Of a DNA stretch of 64,000 nucleotides, positions 23,429 through 34,848 are shown one piece after another (within the stretch, counting starts at the first letter, position 1; every line of letters begins with the position of its first letter). This DNA is from Solanum dulcamara. Lineage: Eukaryota; Streptophyta; Magnoliopsida; Solanales; Solanaceae. The stretch spans positions 76,241,097 to 76,305,096 of the forward strand of contig NC_077242.1 of the NCBI RefSeq assembly GCF_947179165.1, read 5' to 3'. The notes beneath the pieces are model-generated. The model had not been told where the DNA came from. It was given only the letters and a program-made list of their open reading frames with translations, and made no database searches. Made by a program: the position numbers and the translations under genes.

Positions 23429-23689
23429 GATTAGCTAGAAAATTTACTAATAGTAAAGTATTTACGCCAAATTAGCGGTTTAAAAAAGAGACTATTTGTC
23501 AGTTTCTTCTCATTTTTTATGATTGGGCCCTGGCCCATTTAATAACAACAATCTAATCTTTGGGCCTTGTTTATTTTCATAGTTAGCAGGCCTTGAACTC
23601 TGCAGAATTTAGGCTGTATGGCCCTATTTTCTCAATTTCAAATACTCATTTTTTCCAAGTAAATTTTTATGGAATCTCATAGTATATTA

Positions 23690-23900
23690 AATTTGATGAA
23701 ATTAGGATACATCCAAAAATGTTCTGATGTAGTTCCAGTTTCGGATACATCATTCAAAGTCCCGATGCATTGCGTAAAGTAATGAATCCGACCGATACAT
23801 CACGTAAAGTGATATATCCGAAAATATGAGAGTGTAGGAATTTTTGTAATTTTTTCAAAGGATAGGTAATTTTAGAGAATACGATAAAATAAGTTGTATA
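23690..23900 (+). repeat. Dispersed repeat with GATACATC...GCGTAAAGTGAT motifs
   Basis: The motif pairs (CGATACATCACGTAAAGTGA, GTGTAGGAATTTTTGTAA) recur in inverted orientation at 28130-28310. Two or three internal GATACATC/GATGCAT units lie within 150 bp. It is non-coding and the class is unknown. Confidence 0.55.
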
Positions 23901-24422
23901 TTTAGGTAATTTTTTCTTTTTTCAATGTAATCAAATATTGTCTAAATGTAACAATTTTACGAGCGAAAATTATTATTTCACTTCGACATTTAGGAGACTA
24001 TAAATCATTTAATAATTTGGTATGAACCTTATTATAATTAACACTAAGATTCGCTCCCTCCAATTATATACTAGAACTAAATTTTGTACCATAGAAACTA
24101 CATGAGACATGATATATATAAACAACAATAATAATAACATACTTAGATTTTACCTCTATCTTTACGGGGATAAAATTATTTCCAATGACATGATATATAC
24201 CTATGTAGGAAAAAAAACTTTTAACATAAGGTGAAGAATGCATAAAACACAAATCAAACATTATTCCTCCCATTTAAACCTTACAACACAAAATACAATG
24301 ATCAAACCAGTAGTACAAAGTTACATTACATAAAGACTTCACCATAATATTTATTGCTTGATTTTTTTTTTTGAGGTGGTGAGGTTTTTTTCACTAGTGA
24401 AAAATGACATGCATGCATGGAT

Positions 24423-24830
24423 TTAGTTGCCACCATTTCCTCCACCATATCCTCCGCCGTATCCACCTCCGTATCCACTACCACCAGATCCATCTCGATT
24501 TTTTGATCCAGAACCGGCTCTTGATCCAGCGTATGACCCTGCAGATGAGCCTGCCTCAGAACCACCACCTCCACCTCCTCCTGAGGAAGATGAACTAGAA
24601 CTAGAACTCGAGCTTGAACTTGAACTTGATCCTGAACCTGAGCCAGCTCCTGCACCAGCACCCGAACCACTTCCACCACCTAACCCTAACCCTATCCCAA
24701 GACCAACACCAACTCCTACACCACCCAAATCTAACCCTAAATCCATCCTTGCCACTCTACTTTCAGACAACACAATAAAGCTTGAAAAAACAAGCAAAAC
24801 AAGAAGGGAAAAAGCCTTCACCTTAGCCAT
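24423..24830 (-). CDS. Secreted glycine/serine-rich protein
   Basis: 135 residues are encoded from the ATG at 24828-24830, in one exon. The start MAKVKAFSLLVLLVFSSF followed by IVLSES is a strong signal peptide, so the protein probably enters the secretory pathway and the cell wall. The mature part is low-complexity: an alternating GVGVGVGLGIGLGLGGG block, a GSGSGAGAGAGSGSG block, a run of about 16 serines encoded by mixed codons, a run of seven glycines, then AGSYAGSRAGS and a C-terminal (GYGGGYGGGYGGGN) tail. It fits the loose class of plant glycine-rich cell-wall proteins; no specific role can be assigned. Seven in-frame codons lie upstream of the chosen start, beginning at 24851, but the signal peptide starts at MAK. 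The antisense proline-rich frame is a composition artefact. Confidence 0.85.
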   Translation of the reverse strand: MAKVKAFSLLVLLVFSSFIVLSESRVARMDLGLDLGGVGVGVGLGIGLGLGGGSGSGAGAGAGSGSGSSSSSSSSSSSSSSSSGGGGGGGSEAGSSAGSYAGSRAGSGSKNRDGSGGSGYGGGYGGGYGGGNGGN

Positions 24831-24932
24831 ACTTGAAAAATATAGGACCAAAATAGCAAAGTTAATGTTTGTGTACTATTTTTAGCTACTTGTGCTATGA
24901 TGTTTTTCTTGAGAAACACATAAGGAATGTTG

Positions 24933-24942
24933 CTATTTATAG
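24933..24942 (-). promoter_or_regulatory. TATA box of the glycine-rich protein gene
   Basis: On the minus strand it reads CTATAAATAG, an excellent TATA box about 105 bp upstream of the ATG, giving a predicted 5'UTR of about 70 nt. Confidence 0.65.
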
Positions 24943-26639
24943 TTGTAGATACTAATTAGGTAACACCAAAACAAGTGGACCACTAATTAATGTATAAGTT
25001 AAAGTTAAATATACCATTACATAAGAATTTTTTACACCATCCAATCACTTTTACAAGTTGCAGATCTTAACATCTCATATTTTCGAGATTATAAATTTTA
25101 CATTTTAAGATCAATTATCTATAGATATTATAAATCAATTTTAAACAAAGGTGCATATAACTTAAATTATTAATGTATTATACTCTGAAAAAACTACGTT
25201 GATTTTTTATTTTTAAAAAATGGGACCAAAATTTGTGGATGAAAATGCTAAGCATGTCTGTCCAAAAACAAAGAAAAAAAGAATGCTAAGCATGCAATAC
25301 AAAAAGGTTATTGGAGTGCTGATTTGAAGGTGTAACTCACAATTCCACTATGGTAGTGGAGTATTAAATTTTTTTTTTGTAAAATATTATAATAGAGTTA
25401 AATAAAATCCCGTATTTTAAGGCAGCTTACATATACATATTATTTATAAAAATATTATTTTTATCAATGTAACTATTTCTGATAGAGCTCGATTCATCGA
25501 TTTCTTTGGTCATAAATCCTTGATTATTATGATTTGTCAATTTTTCCTTTAAAAAACACGTGTTTTTAGCAGTGATAGTATATCGAATATTTTGTAATAA
25601 TAATAATGTATGTATATAATTTAAGTTTCTTTCTAATAATACGTAACCAAATACAAAGTGGGAATATTATAATACAAATGAAAATATACGTGTCACGAGG
25701 AGAATTGATTAGTAAAATATTTTAGAAGGAAATTTAAAATTTATATAATATTGTTGAATGGAATGATGAGAAAGATCACAAAAAGGATATAAATAATATA
25801 TAAATAGGAAAGTAAAACTAGAACTTTCTAGGTGTGAATTTAATTAAGTGGATGTAGTTCTCTAGGGTATATTTAGTGCAAAAGTCAAACGATATAATGT
25901 ATGGCCATTTGCTATAATGGAATATTACTATTTAGATCAAGATTGAAATGTGACAAATCGAAATGGGAAATTGATAAGTGGTTGAATTGGTTAAAAATAT
26001 AATGGAGTACAGAAAGGATTACATGTATTATAGGCCAATATTCAATTATTATTTTTTTGGCGCTCCATAAGTAGGCTATTAAATTTGAGTCAAAAACCTA
26101 TCTATGCATGAAGGTTTCGATTAGAGTGAAAGCCCAAATAGATAAAGTGAGAAGATCTTGATCGAAAGCTCCGGTCATAAATAGGGAGAGAGAATAAATT
26201 TTGATCAAATCAATCGAAAATATCATCATCTGCTAAGGGGGCTAATCGAACAATCAAGTTGGGCTAAGCTTCCATGTCACAAAATCTTTCTTTAGCCAAG
26301 AATCCATTATTGATCGAATTGGGGCGGATCTAATTCATTGGCAAATGAAAAATCTATCATTTTAATACTCAGAAAAAAAACTTAAAAAAGAGGAAGAGTC
26401 ACTAAGACAAGAGAACTATAGGTAAGCAAGCAAGAAGGATAGGTGGAAAAAAAAAAGGCGAGGCATTACGAATCTAATATTTAAAGTTTTTAGCAAGAAG
26501 TTTATTATACTCCTTTTAAAATTATATGTTCATAATTTAATATTTGATAAAATAATAGTGATTTTTCACAAATATACATATATTATATATATGTATAAAA
26601 TATTTAATATAGCTGAATCTGTAAATGATATAAAATTGT

Positions 26640-26900
26640 GTGTAGCTTTTTGATAGAAAAGGCGGTCACAGTAAGAAATGCCTTTTGGAGAGGTCCGTTT
26701 GATATTCAAAAACTGCTCAGCAAGGGCTGGTAAGGTTTTGCGCGTTGTATCGAATTTTCTCCAATCATTAAAGTAAAGGCTCGATGTGGGGAGGACCTCA
26801 GCTCCGTACGCATAGAAGTACAAACAAATAGAGTTCAAGTCGAAAGTCGGGTGAAAACCTCCTACTTCACAGCGGGAGATCGAATATAGTATGAAAGCTT
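26640..26900 (-). pseudogene. Probable mitochondrial DNA insert (NUMT) with an 18S rRNA fragment
   Basis: The minus strand of 26721-26756 reads AATTCGATACAACGCGCAAA followed by ACCTTACCAGCCCTTG, which I recognise as a conserved stretch of plant mitochondrial 18S rRNA (the plastid version differs, having CCAGGGCTTG). The flanks do not continue as rRNA, so this is a short rRNA piece embedded in other sequence, as happens in rearranged plant mitochondrial genomes. The higher GC of the patch compared with its neighbours supports foreign origin. The 123-aa minus-strand frame across it (26566-26937) shows no family features. Confidence 0.5.
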
Positions 26901-28129
26901 TCTCTTCTAGTTTATATATATATATTATTGATTTCAACCATCTTTTATCTTTCTAATCGACCGTAAAAAGTAAATGATTTCAGAACGGCTACCAAAATTA
27001 TTACACCCAAACGACAAATGTGCTTACCATTTAGAAGTTCAGGATCATGATACACAGAAATGAATACTTACTTATAAACTGAATTCTGACAAAATATGAT
27101 ATCTTTTACATAAAATTTTGTATGCCTTATTATACATATATATTATCAAGGCATAATACATAATATATTCTTTAATATAGCATCAACTGACATTTATGCC
27201 CTTTAACTTTACATGTACATAAATAAACACTTAAATTTATATTAAATTGAATAGATAAACATATGCATCAAATTAAAAAACACGTTTATATATTATGCTC
27301 ATTATGAACTTCAACAATTTTGTATCTTTCTAAAGACCCCCCAAACCAAACCAAACCACTTAGGTGTGAATTGATTGTTTGGAAATGCATTCCTAATGAA
27401 AACTTGAGTGCTATTTTTGGTTGTGAATGGAAAACACTAGAAATGATGAGAATACTGGAAAATACTACTAATAAACATGTAAGTAATTTCCTTTATTTTT
27501 CAAGAACCAAAGAGGGTGTAAATATTATACACATTCTTGTGGATAAAATTCTAAACAAGTATATAGAAAGTAGGAGGGGAAAAAGATAGAAAGTTACTCT
27601 CGTTTCTTATATTAGTAGAAAAATCTTAATTTATTGGGCCTTCGAATACAATGAAATAAATTTTAGAAGCTCAGATTATTAAGTCTTCATCAAAGCATCT
27701 TTTACTTTTAATAGGTTATGAATTAGATAGACAATATTTTCTATGAATCTATATGAAGTAATATCACTTTTTTCATTGAGTCTAAATAAAAATAAAAAAA
27801 TTTCAGTGATCGATTTGATATAACTAATAACTCACAAGATAATTTTTTTTTGTTAATTTCTTATTACTTGTTCTTACCTCAAAGTACTTTTTATACAAAT
27901 AAAAATTCTTTTTTACACGAGATAAGGAATATAATTTAAAAATAAATATTTTTTTCCCAAATGTCTAATACAAAACAAAATACAGCTTTTCAGTTTTGTC
28001 TAAATAAATATTCATATTAATTTTAAAATATGAACACTTATTTATTACTTGCGGGAGGCAATTCTCGTAGTCTAGTTATTACAAATATAATATGAAAAAA
28101 TTACCTAAATACACAATTTATTTTATTAT

Positions 28130-28310
28130 ATTTTTTATATTTTTTTACCATTTACAAAAATTTACAAATATCTCCACTCTCTCCTATTCTAGAATCCATC
28201 ACTTTACGCGATGTATCGATCGAATACATTATTTTACACGATATATCAAGATGTATCTGGATTACACCAAATTTAAAAAATTTCTGTAATTTGAATAAAA
28301 ATAGAAATAT
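28130..28310 (-). repeat. Inverted copy of the GATACATC repeat
   Basis: On the minus strand it reads ATCGATACATCGCGTAAAGT followed by a GAGAGAGTGGAGATATTTGT block, matching the order of motifs at 23690-23900. It lies about 250 bp upstream of the probable first RPC8 exon. Confidence 0.5.
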
Positions 28311-28539
28311 GATATACTAAACTTTTAATTTGTGTAATCTTTTCATATAATATAATATCCGAAATTTATATCAATTCAATAAACATACTACACACAATTT
28401 TTTCATACATTATTATCTTAAATTATAATTAATGAATACACATTTCTATTTTATATATTAAATTCAAATCGTTTTTTTTATATTATTGAAAATTAAAAAT
28501 TGTGTAATAAACAAATCCCTAATTCAAAAATTTCAAAAA

Positions 28540-28673
28540 CCTTAACTGAAGGCTGCTGCTAAAAGAAGAACTGAACGTCGCTGAGCCTCTCGCCGGAACC
28601 TCTAGCCGCCGTCACGTCCGACGTGACACTGTTGGTCAGCAGTCGTCGTGGACGTCTTCGCTGAAGCTTGGAG
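28540..28673 (+). other. Probable non-coding first exon of the RPC8 gene
   Basis: A GC-rich island (GAGCCTCTCGCCGGAACCTC, then GTCGTCGTGGACGTCTTCG) in AT-rich surroundings ends in GAAGCTTGGAG|GTATTG, a good donor at 28674. The matching acceptor is GCTACAG at 30291-30297, 12 bases before the RPC8 ATG. The 5' end is approximate. Confidence 0.5.
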
Positions 28674-28950
28674 GTATTGTCTGTGACTTATAATCAACTG
28701 AAAATTCATGTTTTTAAGGATTAGTTAGTGATAATGATTCCTTTTTTTATAAAGCTATGAGATTTGTTTTCCCCAAAATAAGAAGAAAATTGGGAAGTAT
28801 TACAAGAAATAATGTATTAATTGAGCTATTGTACTATCGGAGGCGGAGTCCGAATTTGAAGGTTATGATTTTTGAACTTGTTACTAAACTCATAGCTAGT
28901 CTTTATAGTTGACCGGTTCACAATTAAATATTTATATGCATTTTATGAAT

Positions 28951-29070
28951 ACAACAACAACATATATAGTGTAGTTGCACAAAGTGAGGTCTGGCGAGGG
29001 CGGTGGGTAATCAGACCTTACCCGTACCTCAGAAGTAGATAGGATGTTTTTGATAGACCTTCGGCTCAAG
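28951..29070 (-). repeat. RTE/SINE-type 3' tail, minus orientation
   Basis: It is the reverse complement of the tail found at 31928-32057: ACAACAACAACAT at one end, GACCTTACCCGTACCTC in the middle and GACCTTCGGCTCAAG at the other. It lies in the first intron of RPC8. Confidence 0.7.
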
Positions 29071-29499
29071 GAATACTTTGGAATATTATGAATATAAAAA
29101 ATACCTATTTTTCATGTTCTATTGATTGATGCTTCTTTTTTTTTTCCTTAAAATTGATGGCTAAATCTATGAGCACTTTTCATATGCTTATAAAGCTGTC
29201 TATGCCTGATTTTAACTTTTAACCTTGCCATCAAATATGTTCAGTAGCTTGCCAATGGTGATATATCTTTTTCTGTTGTTAACCTTGCCAAATACAAGGT
29301 GAAACTGCTGGAGTGAAGTATCCAATCATAGCCCATTATACAAATACTTAATGCTCTAGTGAATGCATATGAGAAGCATGGGAATTTTTAGAATGGAGAG
29401 AACGAGGGCTCTACGCTCATAGGGGCTATTGTTTGCTGGGGAGATAGGCCGATACTCCTCCGTGTGTGTTGCTAGATCTCATGTACATAAGGCCACAAT

Positions 29500-30082
29500 G
29501 TGTAACTCAGTTAGCTATTACCTTTAAGTTCTAGTTTCAGTTGTCTGCTTACATGTTCACCTTACAGTTTCAGTCTTTAGTCTATACATTTTCTTCTTGG
29601 TATGTTTATCCCAGAATGTCTCGCCCTGCCTTCTTAAGAGGTAGCCTATGAGAGTTACTGTGTATACTTCAGAGATACTTAGCTCGTTTAGGCCTGTTAC
29701 GTCATGTGGAAGTTGTTGAGTACGCATGGGACGAAGCACGTGGCTACGAGCAGATGTTTTATATTTAGTTGATAGGCTCTATTGATTCATACCAGCAGTA
29801 CCAGATCTTTCCCCGTTTTTTACTTTTAGATATTTACATTATTCTTGGGGGATGCCCTGAAGCTTCATATATTCAGATTTTAGTTAGAGGTTCATGACTT
29901 GCCTTGATAGACGTTTTGAAGTTAAGTTTCTTATTTCATTTGATTGCAATATTTAATCCTGACATTGGTTTTATTTCAGTTATTGAGATCATTACAGACC
30001 TCAACTAGATAGTATAGGGTTCACTCAACGGGTAGTAAGGGTTGTGTATCAATCACATCCCACCCTAGTTTGGGGGTGTGAT
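29500..30082 (+). repeat. Gypsy-type LTR remnant in the RPC8 5'UTR intron
   Basis: The end region (GGGTAGTAAGGGTTGTGTAT, then CCCTAGTTTGGGGGTGTGATAA) resembles the 3' terminus of Solanaceae gypsy LTRs. There is no internal coding part. The start coordinate is a guess. Confidence 0.4.
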
Positions 30083-30309
30083 AACCAAGGCTAAGAATTT
30101 TCTTTGACGGACCCTGCATGGATCCTTGCTGAAAACAAAAAATAAAAAATAAACTTGCTATAGATTAAAAAGATCCACATGGGATAAAGAGCCATATCTT
30201 ATAGTCTTTGTTTTGAAGTCTACCAAATTTAGACTTTTCGCAAGTGTGTATTTTTGTCTAGGACTTGATAATCTTTTTGGTGTGTATCTTGCTACAGATT
30301 TAAGGAGGC

Positions 30310-33300
30310 ATGTTTTATCTGAGTGAAATAGAACACACACTGAGGTTGCCGCCTCATCTCCTAAACCTTCCACTCAATGAAGCAATCAAAGGAGAGCTTG
30401 AGGGTCTCTTCGTGGATAAGGTTCATTTTCTTCTTCTCTTTTGAGGTTGCATTTCTGTTTTCAGTCCATTTGCCAACTCAAAAAGATTTGGCATCATTAC
30501 AAGACACTAACTTATGGACACGATGCTAAGGTTATTGCAAATTTGGGCCTCTGCATATCCATTTACGATATTCTCTCCGTAGATGATGGTTTTATCTATC
30601 CAAGTGAAGGTGCCTCCACATATACGGTATTTTACTTGCTGCTGCAGTTAATTATTCTTAGTTTAACTTGAATGGATTGTACAAATCATTGTCCCTCAAG
30701 AGAGATTCCCATTTTCCAAACCCGTTCGTTGTGCCCCGTACTAGGAATTGAAAGTGCACGTTTTCCTTGCTCTAAATTTGAAGGGTGATTATGGGGATCT
30801 CATTACTGGGCAGGGATCCAAAGCGACACAACTTTGTTCTGAATTATATCTTCCCACTTCACTGATCCAACCAAAAAAATTAAAATGAAGAAGCTAAATC
30901 GCTCCTCAATTTTCTTAAAGAATAAGAGATGTGGATAAGTATAAGTATCTTCGGTCTTCAATATTTCTGTTACAACGTTCCTTGATACGATCTATATAAA
31001 TATCTGATGTCTCATTGATTAAGAAAAAGTGCTCAATATCCTTGTTTTTGCCTACAACCAAAAGCTTTCAATTAGAGGAATAATGATGAATCCTGGCTCG
31101 ATAACATAATAACCAAAGACACTTATGTGTCAACTATTTTCCGTACTATTGATTTTTTCCTTCAAGGCCAGAGTGGAAATATCCAATAGTTTTGCATGAA
31201 GTTGGTGCAATGCCATCTAAAAATATAGAGAGCATATACAACCCTGCAAGGGTAACATGGAGCAAAGTCCTTAAGAAATATAGCTTACACAAAAACTCAA
31301 CTTAATCAGTTAGCTATACGAGCAAAGCTGAATCAGTAGCTAATGGTTTCATCCTGTAAAAATAACCTTTAAATTGATAATGGACATTTACTCATCTTGA
31401 TAAAAGATGGATATGTGGACATACTAGGAGTGATAAGATTAGGAACGAGGTTTTTCGGGAGAAGGTGAGAGTGGCCTCTGTGGCAAACAAGATGAGAGAA
31501 GCGAGACTGAGATGGTTTGGGCATGTGCAGAGGAGGTGTGTCGACGCCCCAGTTAGGAGGTGCGAGCGGTTGGATTTGGGGGCTATGTGGAGGGGTAGGG
31601 GTAGACCGAAAAAGTATTGGGGAGAGGTTATTAGACAGGATATGGCGCAATTTCATATCACCGAGGACATGACCTTAGATAGAAAGGAGTAGAGATCGCA
31701 TATTATGGTAGAAGGCTAGCAGGAGTAGAATGTTGTCTTGTCCTGTAACGGTTTAGGGTTGGTCTTAAGTCTAGGCATGCCAGTATAGTTGTGTTGTTAT
31801 TGCCCTTTGATTATCACTTTATTTGCTATTGGTATTGTTCTTGTCTTGTAGAATTTGCATCGCTTTTTCGTTTTAGCCGATATGGTGTATATATATATAT
31901 ATATATTGTTGTTCTCTTTTTCTTGGGATTGATACTTTTGAGCCGAGGGTATTTCGGAAACAACCTGTCTATCTCCATGAGGTAGTAGTAAGGTCTGCGT
32001 ACACTCTACCCTCCCCAGACCCCACTTGTGGTATTTCACTGGATATGTTGTTGTTGATAAAAGACCAATCAGGCTTTCGAGTGTATTGGCATTTGAAAAA
32101 GCAGTTGTGAGATCCTACTTACAGCAATGCGCTTAAGAGTTCCAATGACATCTTTGACATGCTAATATGATGTTCTTAGTTACAAAAAGTTCCTTAATAA
32201 TTGTATAGTTTATGAGCTAGTTCTGGACTAGCATTTCGGTGGTATTAAATGTGTCATGTGACTGAGGGCTATCATCAATCAGCTTTCTATTGTTTGTAGT
32301 GTCTTTTGTGATAACATGTTCATTAATACAGAAAAATCATGGTCTCTTGCAGGTCAAGTTTAGACTGGTAGTGTTTCGCCCATTTGTAGGAGAAGTAATA
32401 ACTGCTAGACTCAAAGAGTCCAAGGCAGAGGGTTTGCGCTGTAAGCCTTGCAGAATATTTACAATTCATTCTCATCTAGTTTTCCTCTGTTGAAGTTCCT
32501 GTCATATATGTTGTGAGACATATTTAGCCAAGTATTACAATCTGCAAGAGAGCTATCTAGCACCCGGAAACTATTAGTTTTTTTAACCATGCAAACCATA
32601 TTGAAGGATGTATGGTTCATAGTTTCTTATGGTGTAACACATAAACAATCACTTGAACCTGGCCTCAGCTGGTAGATAAACACTCCAATTTTGAGTATGC
32701 ACATCTATACACCTCAACTTGTCTCTACTGTGTCAGTTGAACACTCCAACTTACAAAATGATTATTTGGACACTTCCAAAATTTATGTGACATGTCAGCA
32801 TTGCGTGTCCACAAGACACAGTGGAAACGAGTTGGAATGGTTAGTTGCTGATTGAGACCAAGTTGAGGTATCTAGATGTGCATTCTCAAAGTTGGAGTGC
32901 TTATTTGCCAGTTGAGGCCAAATTTGAGTGTTAGTTTATACATTATGCCGTTTCTTAATGATTTAAAATATGTTGTTTGTGAAGTGAGATATTCTCTTTC
33001 TAGATATTCTACATCCCAAATCTTTCAGACAATGCATATTAATGTTCATTCCATTTTGTGCTTGGCAGTGTCACTTGGATTTTTCGATGACATTTATGTA
33101 CCCGCACATCTAATGCCAGATCCATCACGTTCTGAGCCTGACCCTGATCACAAGTAAGTATTTTTTGTTGCAGCGTCTAATTTTGTGGTGCGATCTCATG
33201 TACTGATCAGTCTTTCTGAATCATACATCTTAAGTTTCTTTGCATATGGTTTTATTGTCCATTTCAGGAACCAAGTTAGGTGGATATGGACGTTTGATGA

Positions 33301-34777
33301 ACAAGATTATCCTATTGATGGCGTAGATGAGGTTGTTAGACCTATCAATTTTGCTAATGTTGCACCCTTTTGTCAAATGATGTACGTTAAAATTTGACAT
33401 TGATTGTATAAACTGCAGATTAGGTTCCAAGTCCTTAATGTTAGTTATCCATCAATGCCTCTTGAGCAAGATAAAGATTCAAAGCCATTTGCACCAATGG
33501 TCATAAAGGTATGTCAATTCCAAACTTCATTCCTGCTGTATATTATTTTTTCCTTTCATACCGTTAAATTGTAGTTGAGTCGCACATATTATAAAGGAAA
33601 ATGTCTTGCATAAATTTAAACTTCAGAGGATTTAGTCATGGAATTTTGAATGAAACAATGTTGTTTATCAGTAGCATTTGGTCACACTAAGTAGCTGTAT
33701 CTTGAAATCGAGGTAAAAATTGAATGATTATCTTCAGTAAGTTGACAGGGGAATTAAAATTCTTATGGAGTAGGTCCTTTAAACATTGTGTGGGATTCAT
33801 GACTCAAACTAGAACTTTTTTTTAATATTGGTGGTGTCCTTTTCAGGTTGCACGCCTTGGTTATTTCATTGGTTACCTACTACCTTCCACCAACGTAGCT
33901 ATTGGATAACTGTGCTATCAAGGCTTAGGCAAATAGAAAGAGATCACCTAATACTTTTTGTCTTTCCTGGGATTTGGAGACTTCATTGGTCTAGAGGATG
34001 GGCGAATTTATAGGCTTTAGTATGGGGAACGTGAAACCATGGTCACTCCATAAAATTAGATATTTTATATATATATTTTATAAAATTGGTATAATATTAT
34101 TTGTTTGGTACCCATGCTACAAGAAAATTAAATTGTGCACTTGGTTGAATGTTGAGTTATTTGTCTAGAGGACTTAGAGTCCATTCCCACTTAAAACATT
34201 TTTCCTTCTTTTTTAGTGGTGCATCCTTCTTCTAGAAATCTTAGAGTCGTCTCTAGTCTCGAGGCAACACCCTTGGGTGCAAATTGAAACTTCCGATGAG
34301 GTTACCTTAACACCCTGAACTATAATAGTGAGAACTCTAATGGAAAGATTTGGAGTGACTATGGATACCTAATAATCTCATATCAGATATTTACCTAGAC
34401 GGTGTCAATGGACGATCAAGAAGGCTCGTGGGCGACTTCCTTTTTACTTTTGAGGGTACTCGCTTAAGGTCGGCCCAAGTAGTCGTGGGTGTACCCAAAA
34501 CCTTGTAATCTCATACCCGTGATCCATAGTAGATAATGTCATTCATGCCCTTTTGTTTTCTTTGCAATGTTGAAATGAGCTTGTCCCCTTTTATGTAAAT
34601 CAAAATAATCTTGCATTTTGGTGGGTGAAAAATTCTCCTCTGTTTTTTTAATTTCTCAAAAATATAAAAGGTTTAGTTTATGCTTGTTTTATTAACTTTA
34701 AAGTTCTATTTTTTTTGGTATATTACTAGGGATCTCTTGATGCTGATGGTCTAGGACCAATTTCATGGTGGATATAG
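30310..34777 (+). CDS. NRPC7: DNA-directed RNA polymerase III subunit RPC8 (RPC25)
   Basis: Coding exons: 30310-30420, 30531-30626, 32353-32440, 33069-33153, 33268-33331, 33419-33508 and 34730-34777. All junctions are GT-AG and the frame holds through the split codons, giving 193 residues. RPC8/Rpc25 is the Rpb7 paralogue of Pol III; with RPC9 it forms the stalk needed for initiation at tRNA and 5S genes. The N-terminus ([18 protein letters not shown], then [14 protein letters not shown]) is the Rpb7-N fold. The C-terminal half ([38 protein letters not shown]) is the RPC25-specific OB domain, ending [15 protein letters not shown]. The length suits the family (about 200-210). Introns 2 (1.7 kb) and 6 (1.2 kb) and the first UTR intron carry transposable elements. 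The gene looks intact. Confidence 0.93.
31386..32057 (+). mobile_element. RTE-type LINE 3' fragment with RT C-terminus
   Basis: The frame around 31408-31692 encodes the end of a Solanaceae RTE-like reverse transcriptase: [31 protein letters not shown] and [18 protein letters not shown]. It is followed by a non-coding tail with a TA microsatellite (31889-31906) and the characteristic end GAGCCGAGGGTATTTCGGAA ... TCTACCCTCCCCAGACCCCA ... GTTGTTGTTG. It is 5'-truncated, in RPC8 intron 2, same strand as the host gene. It is not a host exon. Confidence 0.8.
32631..32949. mobile_element. Mutator-like MITE with 9-bp target duplication
   Basis: The arms at 32631-32722 and 32858-32949 are long imperfect inverted repeats (about 90 bp), starting GGTGTAACACATAAAC on the left and, reverse complemented on the right, GGCATAATGTATAAAC, both followed by a TGGCCTCA block. 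The flanks are GTTTCTTAT (32622-32630) and GTTTCTTAA (32950-32958), a 9-bp duplication with one mismatch, as expected for Mutator-like elements. It lies in RPC8 intron 3 and is non-coding. Confidence 0.8.
33832..34000 (-). mobile_element. tRNA-derived SINE fragment
   Basis: It matches the SINE at 60520-60720 through TTACCTACTACCTTCCACCA, CAAGGCTTAGGCAAATAGAA and CTGGGATTTGGAGACTTCAT. The box B region is degraded and box A is lost. It sits in RPC8 intron 6, minus orientation. Confidence 0.65.
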
Positions 34778-34806
34778 CAGAATTGCTGTAGAATCTTTGA
34801 CTAAGA

Positions 34807-34808
<2 letters not shown>

Positions 34809-34841
<33 letters not shown>
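34809..34841. repeat. (TA)n microsatellite downstream of RPC8
   Basis: About 33 bp of TA repeat followed by TGTTGTTGATGG lies 30 bp after the RPC8 stop codon, in the probable 3'UTR. Confidence 0.9.

Positions 34842-34848
<7 letters not shown>

Larger units (their letters stand above)
18398..24300. other. Intergenic AT-rich DNA with MITEs
   Basis: No gene or RNA was recognised. Contents: a 14-base G run at 18413-18426; a repeated TTTTTGATAAAACTCTTGA at about 18547 and 18687; a MITE at 19660-19916; a lone Stowaway-type end near 21131-21160; a TA microsatellite at about 22417-22441; a MITE-like segment at 23148-23428; and a dispersed repeat at 23690-23900. The frame at 22708-22977 (minus) has no family features. 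Confidence 0.6.
24950..28500. other. Intergenic DNA with an organelle-like patch
   Basis: No host gene was recognised. It is AT-rich except for 26080-26430 and 26640-26900, which are distinctly less so; the second contains mitochondrial-type rRNA sequence. A short frame at 27320-27589 has no recognisable family. A dispersed repeat sits at 28130-28310. Confidence 0.55.

Noticed and set aside
24427..24885. 152-aa proline/glutamate-rich plus-strand frame
   Set aside because: It is exactly antisense to the glycine/serine-rich gene. Gly and Ser codons read backwards give Pro and Glu-like runs. It has no signal peptide and no TATA box on that strand.
27320..27589. 89-aa plus-strand frame
   Set aside because: No recognisable family, no promoter or splice context, AT-rich. 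It is probably chance.
31465..31692. 75-aa frame as a host exon of RPC8
   Set aside because: It is the C-terminal end of an RTE-type reverse transcriptase in an intron. The RPC8 exons on either side join in frame without it.
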